Source: JBBDQZ01 sp040905705
Lineage (GTDB): Bacteria > Bacteroidota > Rhodothermia > Balneolales > Natronogracilivirgulaceae
Direction of reading: 5' to 3'
Assembly (NCBI GenBank): GCA_040905705.1
Contig: JBBDQZ010000042.1
Span: 1-32,683 of the forward strand
DNA: 32,683 nucleotides
The stretch's first letter is position 1, and every line of letters starts with the position of its first letter. Position numbers and translations under genes: made by a program. Below are positions 25,338-32,683 of this stretch, piece by piece. The notes below the pieces were generated by a model. That model worked only from the letters and a program-made list of their open reading frames with translations, did no database searches and had not been told where the DNA came from.

Positions 25338-26228
25338 TTATCTTATCATCTTTGCAATGGCCTTGAAAATCTCAAGTGTATCCCGGGTATCCCGAACGTC
25401 GTGCACTCTCAAAATATCTGCACCGTGCATTAATGCATGATAATGAAGCGCAAGCGTTCCGGCAAGTCGTTTCTTTACAGACCTCGGGCCGCTTTCGTCT
25501 GCCAGTATTTGCCCGATCATCGATTTTCTGGATGCTCCGACCATTACCGGATATCCGATTCGGGAAAAAACATCCAATTGTGCGAAAATCTCCAGATTAT
25601 GTTGCAATGTTTTGCCAAATCCAATGCCAGGATCAATGATAATTTGTTGAACCCCTTTTTCTTTGGCGAAAGTTGCTTTTTTATTTAAAAATTCGGTTAT
25701 CTCGGTGACAACATTCCGGTACTTTGGGCTATCCTGCATCGTTTCAGGAGGGCCCTGGCTGTGCATGATCACCAGTGCCGCACGATACTCGGCGCACAAG
25801 CCGGCAAGACGTGGCTCCAGCTCAAGTCCGCTGACATCATTTACCACATGAACACCACAATCCAACGCTTTCCGTGCAACTTCATATTTGGTTGTATCCA
25901 CGGAAAAGAGGATTTCCGGAAACAAATCAATCGCTTTGTTGATTGCCGGGATCACCCGGTTCAACTCCTCCTCAACTGATACCGGATCAGATCCTGGCCT
26001 TGTGGATTCACCACCTATATCAATGATGCCGGCACCTTCATGCACCATTGATTCAATTCTCAATAATGCCTCATCCGTCGAACGAACTTGCCCGCCATCC
26101 GAAAAAGAATCCGGTGTAACGTTTAAAATCCCCATGATGCACGGGGTTGAAACAGAAAGCGCCTTGCCCGTAAGGACAAAGCGCTTGCTAGAATCATAAT
26201 CCGACCCGGATTGCTGGTTGTACACCAT
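25338..26228 (-). CDS. folP: Dihydropteroate synthase
   Basis: The enzyme joins p-aminobenzoate to the pterin diphosphate in folate synthesis and is the sulfonamide target. It shows CIMGILNVTPDSFSDGG at residues about 30-46, GGESTRPGSDPVS, SVDTTKYEVA, VNDVSG, IIDPGIGFGKTLQHN, VMVGASRKSMIG and RVHDVRD, all in the usual order. At 296 aa it is of normal length with a slightly extended N-terminus. It follows fdxA by 34 bp and precedes cdaA on the same strand. Confidence 0.97.
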   Translation of the reverse strand: MVYNQQSGSDYDSSKRFVLTGKALSVSTPCIMGILNVTPDSFSDGGQVRSTDEALLRIESMVHEGAGIIDIGGESTRPGSDPVSVEEELNRVIPAINKAIDLFPEILFSVDTTKYEVARKALDCGVHVVNDVSGLELEPRLAGLCAEYRAALVIMHSQGPPETMQDSPKYRNVVTEITEFLNKKATFAKEKGVQQIIIDPGIGFGKTLQHNLEIFAQLDVFSRIGYPVMVGASRKSMIGQILADESGPRSVKKRLAGTLALHYHALMHGADILRVHDVRDTRDTLEIFKAIAKMIR

Positions 26229-26262
26229 TAACCTTTAGCATTATAATTTTATCAAAAGGGGA

Positions 26263-26592
26263 TTACTTCTTGATTAAATCCTCATTTTTCTCCTTTTCCG
26301 CCCATTCGTCGGCATCTGGAAGAGGATCTGACGTTTCGTTGATAACCTTGTCATCCCAGAGTTCAGCCAATCTGGCATTAAGCTCGGTATAGTGTTCCCA
26401 CTTTTCCGGCACTTCGTCATCCGGGTATATAGCTTCGACAGGACACTCTGGAACACAGGCATCACAATCGATACAGTCGTCCGGACTTATGGTAAGAAAA
26501 TTGGGGCCTTCCCGAAAAGCATCTACAGGGCATACGGATACACAATCCGTATATTTACAATTAATGCATGGTTCGGTTACTACATAAGTCAT
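26263..26592 (-). CDS. fdxA: 7Fe ferredoxin FdxA
   Basis: A 109-aa soluble electron carrier similar along its length to Azotobacter ferredoxin I. CINCKYTDCVSVCPVD and CIDCDACVPECPVEAI supply the ligands for one [3Fe-4S] and one [4Fe-4S] cluster, and the acidic C-terminal extension ends ...DPLPDADEW as in that family. The non-ligand Cys that often follows CPVD is Ala25 here. It is the first gene of the likely fdxA-folP-cdaA unit, although no metabolic link with folate or c-di-AMP is evident. Confidence 0.95.
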   Translation of the reverse strand: MTYVVTEPCINCKYTDCVSVCPVDAFREGPNFLTISPDDCIDCDACVPECPVEAIYPDDEVPEKWEHYTELNARLAELWDDKVINETSDPLPDADEWAEKEKNEDLIKK

Positions 26593-26930
26593 TATCCGTC
26601 ACCTCACTTGGTTCCTGTTTCAATTCATTAGCAATAAATACAAATAATCTTATATATCCAACTCTGTTTTGATGATTTATTGCTGCCCAATATTATTCCA
26701 ATTATAAGTCAGATTCAATACAAATAATTGCAACTTAGACAGATATACCTAGTAACGCAGGAACCCACCGGACAAAAAGCTCGTTAGAGTACGTATAGTT
26801 CCAAACAAAAAGTTCTTTGGATCATCACTAGGCATATGAAAGGGTTCCTGTGTATTTTGAATTACCAGGATTCCTTGCTATACAACTACATAGATAACTT
26901 GCCAACTGAAGTTGTTAAAATACAGTCCTT
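26593..26930. other. 338-bp intergenic region with nested inverted repeat
   Basis: No gene is visible. CAGGAACCC (26758-26766) and GGGTTCCTG (26842-26850) form a perfect 9-bp inverted repeat around a second hairpin, TCCAAA/TTTGGA (26800-26805/26816-26821). A near-direct repeat of ACAAAAAG followed by TTC or CTC occurs at about 26772 and 26805. The region separates divergent fdxA and the exported-protein gene and should hold both promoters. A small RNA or regulatory leader is possible. Confidence 0.35.
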
Positions 26931-27389
26931 ATGAAGAAATTTTTCTTTTTAATTGTTGCTTCCTTGTTTGTAACCATCCATGCGGAGGCGCAAAACACTA
27001 TCCAAAATAAAGGGATAGGTGGAATTCTTGGTGAACCTACGGGCGTAAGCCTTGCTTATTGGACGTCTGATTCACAAGCGTTTTCCGCCGGTGCCGCCTG
27101 GTATTTAAGAGAAAATGCTTCCTTACACCTGCATGTGGACTATTTGTTCCACCGATTCGGAATTATTAACGTTAACCGTGGCTCAATTCCGTTATACTAT
27201 GGTATTGGCGGTCGATTGCGTTTTACCAATGAAGACCAATTTGGTATTCGGTTTCCTTTTGGGATTGCCTATCATTTTGAGGATGATCCATTGCAAATCT
27301 TCCTGGAGATTGTACCTGTGCTGGAACTGATTCCCGGAACCGATCTTGCGGGTAACAGTGGTATCGGCATCCGGTATTATTTCAGATAG
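26931..27389 (+). CDS. Small exported protein, probable outer-membrane beta-barrel
   Basis: I do not recognise a named family. The 152-aa product has a clear signal peptide (MKKFFFLIVASLFVTIHAEA-Q). The rest alternates hydrophobic and polar residues with many Tyr, Phe and Gly and ends in GIGIRYYFR, as outer-membrane barrel proteins tend to do. GGILGEPTGVSLAYW near residue 30 resembles the first strand of short Bacteroidota barrel proteins. The length would suit a barrel of about eight strands. Confidence 0.65.
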   Translation: MKKFFFLIVASLFVTIHAEAQNTIQNKGIGGILGEPTGVSLAYWTSDSQAFSAGAAWYLRENASLHLHVDYLFHRFGIINVNRGSIPLYYGIGGRLRFTNEDQFGIRFPFGIAYHFEDDPLQIFLEIVPVLELIPGTDLAGNSGIGIRYYFR

Positions 27390-27403
27390 CCTTTTACAAC
27401 AAG

Positions 27404-27436
27404 ATTCCGGGCTTTTTTTTGATTCATTGCCGGAAT
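27404..27436. terminator. Possible terminator between convergent genes
   Basis: ATTCCGG (27404-27410) pairs with CCGGAAT (27430-27436), and a run of eight T (27413-27420) lies in the loop. It sits 15 bp after the exported-protein stop and 41 bp from the end of the convergent gene. Termination could also use the short AGCC/GGCT pair before the T-run. Weak evidence. Confidence 0.35.
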
Positions 27437-27476
27437 GAGGTGTTGCTCTGTTTTCTATGCCAATAGAAACTCAGCT

Positions 27477-28763
27477 CTAATTCTTCTGCTTCGTGGCCGA
27501 ATTCGTAAATTCTGTATGTCCTGCCTGAAGCAGAAAGTTTTGTCCCTCACGTGCCATCTCAACATGAATCCCGGTTCCGGAGACCATTTCCTCAAGCTTT
27601 TCCGAGACCTCATGAAGGTATTGATCATTTGAATCCGGATCATAGTGAGTGAGAATCAATTGCTTGACATTATTGGCAATCGCCCGCTCCACAACAATTT
27701 CCCAGGCCGAATGTCCCCAGTTTTTTTTATGTTGATATACCTGTCGGTTGAACTGGGCATCGTGTATCAACACATCGGCATCACTGACAAATTCGTCGAA
27801 TCGAGCCAAGAAAGGATTTTCTTCCCCTTGCGCATCTGAATGATCCGTATTCAGTTCGTTATCCGGGCAAAAAATAATGGTTTTTTTACCACACCGGATT
27901 TTATAGATCGCTGTTTCCACCGGATGATTTGCCGACATATATTGAATACTGTAGCCGTCGTAATGCTGTACAGAATGTATCTGTGTAAAATATTCAAGGC
28001 GGGCTTGTAACATCATTGAAGTTACCGGGAAATAGGTATAAGACATCTGATCCAGCAAAACATCTTTTGTATTCCCTGCCATCTGAGGCGGCATGTGTAT
28101 TTCAAACAGGTTTTGGGATGAATATAACGGTTTAAAAAACGGGAACCCCTGAATATGATCCCAGTGCGCATGAGTAAAAAATATACGACCGGTTATTTTC
28201 TTGTTCGATTTAACCAGGTCATCCCCTAAAACACGAATCCCTGAACCCGCATCCAGTATCAGCAATTTATCTTGTCCGGGAATCTTAATCTGGACACAGG
28301 TTGTATTCCCGCCAAAATGAGTGTATTCATTACCAGGACATGGAGTGGATCCGCGCACACCCCAGAATTTAATTTCAATTGCATCTCCCAAAATCTCATC
28401 AATTTTGTCTGCAAATTTACTATAATCCACCGGCTTGTTAAAAAATTCCGTTACCCCGCAAGACATTGCTATCTGTTTTTCAACCGGATAGTCACGTGTG
28501 GTCAATACAAGAATTGGCACACCACTTAACTCCTCATTATCCTTCATCAACTTGCACAAATGCAATCCATTTCCATCAGGAAAATGAAGATCCATAATAA
28601 TCAAGTCCGGACTGGCTTCTTTCACACGCTCGATTGCCCCGTCGATGCTGTTATGATACGAAAAAACATAGCCTTTTTTTACAAGAATTGAACCGACCAG
28701 TTCGCAAAGCGTCAGATCGTCTTCAATCATCAGGATTTTTATACTCTTATCGGTGACGGACAT
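27477..28763 (-). CDS. Response regulator fused to metallo-beta-lactamase-fold hydrolase
   Basis: Residues 1-126 are a receiver domain with a complete phosphorylation site: acidic E14-D15-D16, phospho-acceptor D58 (IIMDLHFPDGNG), T88/T89 and K110 (NKPVD). Residues about 129-420 are an MBL-fold hydrolase with RGSTPCPG and HFGGNTTCVQI, and the metal-binding THAHWDH (H198, H200, D202, H203). Later ligands are in ANHPVET, IHDAQF and LTHYDPD. This subgroup includes phosphodiesterase-like enzymes, but the substrate is not known from sequence. It shares the region with a REC-cyclase at 31375, which makes a cyclic nucleotide an attractive candidate. No cognate histidine kinase is present. Confidence 0.85.
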   Translation of the reverse strand: MSVTDKSIKILMIEDDLTLCELVGSILVKKGYVFSYHNSIDGAIERVKEASPDLIIMDLHFPDGNGLHLCKLMKDNEELSGVPILVLTTRDYPVEKQIAMSCGVTEFFNKPVDYSKFADKIDEILGDAIEIKFWGVRGSTPCPGNEYTHFGGNTTCVQIKIPGQDKLLILDAGSGIRVLGDDLVKSNKKITGRIFFTHAHWDHIQGFPFFKPLYSSQNLFEIHMPPQMAGNTKDVLLDQMSYTYFPVTSMMLQARLEYFTQIHSVQHYDGYSIQYMSANHPVETAIYKIRCGKKTIIFCPDNELNTDHSDAQGEENPFLARFDEFVSDADVLIHDAQFNRQVYQHKKNWGHSAWEIVVERAIANNVKQLILTHYDPDSNDQYLHEVSEKLEEMVSGTGIHVEMAREGQNFLLQAGHTEFTNSATKQKN

Positions 28764-28975
28764 AAATCATTGAGTTGGCAACCGATTCCAATTATATGAA
28801 CCGCATCATTAATATATCTATTGGAGTATTGAAAAGTAATACAGTCTTCTAACTCTCGAGAAACACCCATATCAGCACCCTCCGATACACAGACTTTCCA
28901 TTAAAATTATGGATGCTCCAACTGTCATTATAAATAAGAAAATCCTAAACAGATAAAAAAACGTTCAGGATGTTC

Positions 28976-31084
28976 TTAAGTTTCCATTTCTTTTCTTAAT
29001 TTTTCTAGTTTATCTAACTTGTTATCAAGTTCTATCTGTGCATGGTCAATTTTTTGCTGAATTTCATCTATCAGCGCATTGCCTTTCCCCCCTGGATTAA
29101 TGAAGGTTTTGGTATCCCCATACCGCATGATTTCGTCATGCAATTTGTCACATTCCTTTTTTAATCTGAAGTATTCGCTACTTCGGGCTTTTTTATCATC
29201 AGCAAATCCATTTATTGCTCTTGTCTGCTCACCGATTTTGGACCTTTGGCCACGTGCTTTCTGAAAAATAAGATCACACACCCGCTGATAATCATTATCC
29301 AGTTTCGTTTTCTTCTTTATCGGAACAAAACCAATTTGTTTAAACTTTTGCTGAAGTTCTTTAGCCAGACGAACGGCTTCTTCCGGGTCATCATAGTCAA
29401 CCAGTTTCTCAAGCTCCGAAAGAATTTCACGTTTTTTTTCCAGGTTTTCCTTTTGATCCTGGCGAACATTTTTGAAATGTTCGCGGCGATTGTTGTAAAA
29501 TGTATCCATCGCCTTTTTGAATTGCCTCCATATTTTACCAGCCTTGCGCCGGGGCACCGGTCCGATCTCTTTCCAGGATTTCATTAACCCGCTCATTTCC
29601 GCCGATACGTTCTGCCAATCCGTGCTGCTTTTCAGTGCTTCAGCTTTTTCACAAAGAACCAGTTTCTTTTCCAGGTTCTGCTGCTCCTGGTGCCGAATAG
29701 TGTCTAAATTCTCATTTTTTTTCTCATTGAATTTTTTGGATATCCCATTGAAACGCTCCCAAAGTTCATTATTTTTTTCTGCTGGAATAGATCCGATTTT
29801 TTTCCACTGATTATGAATATTGTTGATTTCACGAACGGCAACAGCCAGATCTTCTACTTCAAGAAGTGCTTCAGCTTTTTCACAAAGTTTGGTTTTCTTG
29901 TGAATATTTTTCAATACTGATTTTTGGTACGCTTCATCATATTCGAACTTCTTGCTATCGTAATCATCGCGAATCTTTTTAAACTTCTCCCAGACCGTAT
30001 CCGCCTGTTCCAGGGGAACGCGTCCGATTTTTCTCCACTGCCTTGATAACTCCTCAACTTCGACATCCATTTGCTCCCAGTTAATCGTGTCGGGACCAAT
30101 GGATTTGGAAATAGATGATAACTTATCCAAAATGGCAAGTTTACCGGCAAGGTTCTCTTCCTCTTTTTGAGCTTTCCTGACCAGATATTCCACCTTTTTT
30201 TCATTAAACTCGTCAAGCAATACCTGATAATTTTTCTCCTGTTCCGCGGCATGATTATCACCGGGCACATCCTTTATCGCTTCCCATCTGTTGATGAGGT
30301 GGTTTACCTCTTTAAAAGCATGCCATCGTTTGGTGTCGATAATATGTTGCAGCTGATCCAAAATTTTAGCTCGTTTATCAAGGTTGTCCTTTTTGCGCTC
30401 ACGACGCTTTTCCAGAAAAGCAGCTTTCCGTCCGACAAAAATCTTTTCTGCCTCATCCCGTTGCTTCAATAGCGGCCCATATCCCTGTTCCGATGATACA
30501 GACTCATTTGCTTCAAGTAGTTCATTCCATTTTAAACGGATATTTTCAAATTCAAGCTGTGTATATTGCCAATTCTCCCGTTCCGAAAGCTCACGTGCTT
30601 TACTTGTCAATTCAACAAATTCTGTAAGCGCATCGGAAATTTCAATATCCTGGTTTTCATCCTCTTCACCGGTTCTCTCCTGATCTTCCTCCTTATTCTC
30701 TGATCCATGTTGATCTGATTTGGATTCTTCGGAATTGATGGAATCCGCATCATCTGATACGGTTAATTGCTTGTTCCCTTCATTGTCCACAGAATGAATT
30801 TTCCCTAAAAGCTGATCAAAGTCACCAATAGCTGGTGCATTGACAATTTCTTTAACAAGTCGTTCCTGAATCCGTAATCTCTCCGTATCGGTATCAGATA
30901 TTTTCAATGCGTTCAGGCAGGCTTCCACATACTTTTCGAGATCCGAAAACATATTTAAAAAATAACGAATAGCCTCTTCCAAAATATCCGAATACACTTT
31001 TGCCAGCTCTTTCCCTTTAAAAAAAGTGTTATCCTTTTGAATTATCCGGTTATCATCTGTTATCTTTGCAAATTCATTTCCCAT
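28976..31084 (-). CDS. DUF349 repeat protein
   Basis: A 702-aa soluble, highly charged, helical protein. At least five repeats of about 70-75 residues share W-x-x-I-G-x-[VI]-P followed by a W/F-containing helix, for example WRKIGRVPLEQADTVWEKF, WKKIGSIPAEKNNELWERF and WKEIGPVPRRKAGKIWRQF. An acidic low-complexity linker (residues about 115-150) precedes the repeats, and a coiled coil closes the C-terminus. DUF349 proteins are widespread in Bacteroidota but have no settled function. It lies 212 bp upstream of the REC-hydrolase gene on the same strand. Confidence 0.82.
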   Translation of the reverse strand: MGNEFAKITDDNRIIQKDNTFFKGKELAKVYSDILEEAIRYFLNMFSDLEKYVEACLNALKISDTDTERLRIQERLVKEIVNAPAIGDFDQLLGKIHSVDNEGNKQLTVSDDADSINSEESKSDQHGSENKEEDQERTGEEDENQDIEISDALTEFVELTSKARELSERENWQYTQLEFENIRLKWNELLEANESVSSEQGYGPLLKQRDEAEKIFVGRKAAFLEKRRERKKDNLDKRAKILDQLQHIIDTKRWHAFKEVNHLINRWEAIKDVPGDNHAAEQEKNYQVLLDEFNEKKVEYLVRKAQKEEENLAGKLAILDKLSSISKSIGPDTINWEQMDVEVEELSRQWRKIGRVPLEQADTVWEKFKKIRDDYDSKKFEYDEAYQKSVLKNIHKKTKLCEKAEALLEVEDLAVAVREINNIHNQWKKIGSIPAEKNNELWERFNGISKKFNEKKNENLDTIRHQEQQNLEKKLVLCEKAEALKSSTDWQNVSAEMSGLMKSWKEIGPVPRRKAGKIWRQFKKAMDTFYNNRREHFKNVRQDQKENLEKKREILSELEKLVDYDDPEEAVRLAKELQQKFKQIGFVPIKKKTKLDNDYQRVCDLIFQKARGQRSKIGEQTRAINGFADDKKARSSEYFRLKKECDKLHDEIMRYGDTKTFINPGGKGNALIDEIQQKIDHAQIELDNKLDKLEKLRKEMET

Positions 31085-31113
31085 GTGTTATACAACAACC
31101 AAGCGTTTTACAT

Positions 31114-31140
31114 CGATACCCGGGGTGCTACCCCGTATCG
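31114..31140 (-). promoter_or_regulatory. Strong hairpin in the probable 5' leader of the DUF349 gene
   Basis: CGATAC (31114-31119) pairs with GTATCG (31135-31140), and GGGGT (31122-31126) pairs with ACCCC (31130-31134). A CC bulge and a 3-nt loop complete the hairpin. It starts 30 bp upstream of the ATG at 31084 within the 290-bp gap that separates this gene from the divergent cyclase. No T-run follows on either side, so a regulatory leader or binding site fits better than a terminator. Confidence 0.45.
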
Positions 31141-31374
31141 GAATTATTCCCCAATGAGCAGTGTCGAAATCCCATTGTGAGCAAAATATTAAATTATAAA
31201 GCTTATTAGAATAATAAAAAATTCTGATTTCCTTACTATTTAACTTTTTTCACCGCAATTTTATCCAGGTTCTGTGATAATTCGCTATTAAATTTATCTC
31301 ACTATCAAGAAAATTGTATTTTACTGATCGAAATTAACCGGTCGTTTTTTATCAAATTTCTTGCATACGCGTTT

Positions 31375-32541
31375 ATGGATATTCATTCAAATGACCACAC
31401 CATACTGATTGTTGAAAACAATCAGTATAATTTGGAAATATTATTAAACATATTAAATCAACTGGATTTTCGACTCGTTGCAGCGGGAACAGGAGAAAAA
31501 GCCATAGCACTTTGTAAAGAAATTGCTCCTGATCTGATTCTTATGGACGTTCAAATGCCTGGAATGGATGGTTTTGACACGGCTGCTCTTCTGAAAAAAG
31601 ATAAAAAAACTCAACATATTCCCATCCTGTTTACTTCAACCTTTTCCGACAGTGCGAACATACTTCGCTGTTTCGAGTCCGGCGGTGTTGATTACATCAG
31701 TAAGCCATTTAAAAAAGAAGAACTTCTGGCCAGGATCAACACGCATCTTTCTCTCACCAATCTCCGTAAACAGCTTCAGGCAGAAAGGGATAACCTCAGT
31801 GCCATTCTCCAGAACATGCTTCCTGACAGCCTGCTGAATACTTTGAAAAGCGGATCGTTCCCCCGGCCGATGTCTGTCAATTCAGCCGGAGTGCTGTTTA
31901 CAGATTTTAAAAATTTCAGTAAACTTTCTCAGCTGCTGGGTTCGCGCGAAAGTGTGACCCATTTGAATCTGCTCTATTTTGGATTTGATGAAATCATTGA
32001 CTCCTTTGGTCTTGAACGGGTCAAAACCATAGGTGATGCTTATTTTGCTGTGGGTGGAATTAATACGCAACCGGATGATCTTTATTTAAGTCCGGCACTG
32101 GCCGCATTAAAACTGTTGGAGTTTGTAAATTATTATAACAATTCACAAAAAAACGAGCATTGGCAATTGCGAATAGGCATTACTGTCGGGCCGGTCACCT
32201 CCGGGGTAATCGGATATCAAAAAATCGCCTATGATGTATGGGGCGACTCCGTCAATCTTGCGAACCATCTGGAGGAAGAAAGTGATGTTGGGCATGTTGC
32301 CATTCCAGATCCTGTGTATCAAAAAATCCGAAAATACATCACCTCAACACATACAAGTACGTTTTCATCCGAAGCCTGGGGGCAGATGACCGTACATCAC
32401 TGCAATAATTTAACCGATGCCCTTCCCGCGAAATTCCGGAATAAATTTCAGGAGACAAGCCCGAAAACCATATTGAAAAAAGCATCCAGCAGAGAACATC
32501 TCTTAAATAAGATTTTCCGTCTTAATACCGAACAGAATTAA
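31375..32541 (+). CDS. Response regulator fused to class III nucleotidyl cyclase
   Basis: Residues 1-125 are a receiver domain with acceptor D58 (LILMDVQMPGMDG) and SKPFK, but the acidic pair reads E14-N15 instead of two acids. A short helix of about 25 residues links it to a class III cyclase domain (about 165-350). There, D177 (FTDFKNFS) and D221 (KTIGDAYFAVGG) are the metal ligands, K217 is the adenine-selecting Lys position, and D287 (YDVWGDSVN) is its Asp partner, all pointing to ATP rather than GTP. N294 is kept, but the transition-state Arg four residues later is H298 (NLANHLE). The protein may be a low-activity or specialised adenylate cyclase, or a receptor. No membrane segments. Confidence 0.87.
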   Translation: MDIHSNDHTILIVENNQYNLEILLNILNQLDFRLVAAGTGEKAIALCKEIAPDLILMDVQMPGMDGFDTAALLKKDKKTQHIPILFTSTFSDSANILRCFESGGVDYISKPFKKEELLARINTHLSLTNLRKQLQAERDNLSAILQNMLPDSLLNTLKSGSFPRPMSVNSAGVLFTDFKNFSKLSQLLGSRESVTHLNLLYFGFDEIIDSFGLERVKTIGDAYFAVGGINTQPDDLYLSPALAALKLLEFVNYYNNSQKNEHWQLRIGITVGPVTSGVIGYQKIAYDVWGDSVNLANHLEEESDVGHVAIPDPVYQKIRKYITSTHTSTFSSEAWGQMTVHHCNNLTDALPAKFRNKFQETSPKTILKKASSREHLLNKIFRLNTEQN

Positions 32542-32599
32542 TCGATCTACCTGCTTAACTCAAATTCCGATAAAAGTTGCTGAGAGCTTGCATATGAGT

Positions 32600-32616
32600 A
32601 TTGTAGTTGCTACAAT
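32600..32616 (+). repeat. Hairpin just before the putative transposase start
   Basis: ATTGTAG (32600-32606) and CTACAAT (32610-32616) form a perfect 7-bp stem with a 3-nt loop, ending 6 nt before the ATG at 32623. Hairpins here are known in some insertion sequences, where they limit translation from read-through transcripts. Confidence 0.4.
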
Positions 32617-32622
32617 CCTGAC

Positions 32623-32683
32623 ATGTACATTCAATGCAGCACAGTTAAACGGAAAGGCAAGGACGGTCGCAATCGCAAGCTGG
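32623..32683 (+). mobile_element. Probable start of an insertion-sequence transposase, cut by window edge
   Basis: From the ATG at 32623 the frame reads MYIQCSTVKRKGKDGRNRKL and stays open to the edge. Basic N-termini of the type MYI-x-K-x-x-K-x-G-K are common in IS1634/IS4-like DDE transposases of this lineage. Only 20 residues are visible and the IS ends cannot be defined, so the call is tentative. A second frame from the ATG at 32594 is also open but looks less gene-like. Confidence 0.4.

Noticed and set aside
28920..28975. Terminator after the DUF349 gene
   Set aside because: Only a 5-bp ATCCT/AGGAT pair with an internal T-run is present; too weak to call.
1..32683. CRISPR arrays, tRNA or rRNA genes
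   Set aside because: No regularly spaced repeats and no tRNA- or rRNA-like stretches were seen in the intergenic regions. A tRNAscan or Rfam search would settle this.

Overview
The window looks like a chromosomal segment from a bacterium of the FCB group, most plausibly Balneolota/Rhodothermota or a close Bacteroidota relative. The support is a type IX-like 'NYPNPF' sorting domain, a WbqC-family protein, a folP-cdaA pair, a DUF349 repeat protein, lipoproteins, and mostly weak or absent Shine-Dalgarno (SD) sequences. The lineage is an inference from gene content only. No rRNA, tRNA, CRISPR array or phage region was recognised. The only mobile-element signal is a probable transposase start at the right edge.

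Left block (1-5630, minus strand): an APC-type permease fused to PTS EIIA-like and RCK_C domains is followed by malate synthase. Malate synthase lies 32 bp ahead of a FAD-linked D-lactate/glycolate-type dehydrogenase that runs off the left edge. The last two genes look like a small operon turning a 2-hydroxyacid, perhaps glycolate, into glyoxylate and then malate. Transcribed away from them is a 1433-aa secreted subtilisin-like protease (5947-10248). Its sorting-type domain sits near the N-terminus, and it ends in dockerin-like, cadherin-like and HAF repeats.

Central block (10286-18100, minus strand): a complete frdABCD fumarate reductase/succinate dehydrogenase operon of the four-subunit E. 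coli type is followed upstream by a small helical-repeat protein. Next come a gamma-glutamyltranspeptidase lipoprotein with a clear terminator, and glutamyl-tRNA synthetase. Divergent from gltX are a WbqC-like gene and a second, full-length FAD/Fe-S dehydrogenase of the same family as the left-edge gene.

Right block (22227-32541): it holds a triple-PAS protein without an output domain, a structured intergenic stretch, and a one-haem cytochrome lipoprotein. An fdxA-folP-cdaA run follows (7Fe ferredoxin, dihydropteroate synthase, diadenylate cyclase), then a small exported barrel-like protein. Last come three genes near each other: a response regulator fused to a metallo-beta-lactamase-fold hydrolase, a DUF349 repeat protein, and a response regulator fused to a class III nucleotidyl cyclase. 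The cyclase lacks the usual transition-state arginine.

The items most worth a second look are the N-terminal sorting-type domain of the protease and the REC-hydrolase/REC-cyclase neighbourhood with its altered active site. Others are the permease-EIIA-RCK_C fusion in the same window as a c-di-AMP synthase, and the folded intergenic elements at 23600-23710 and 26758-26850.
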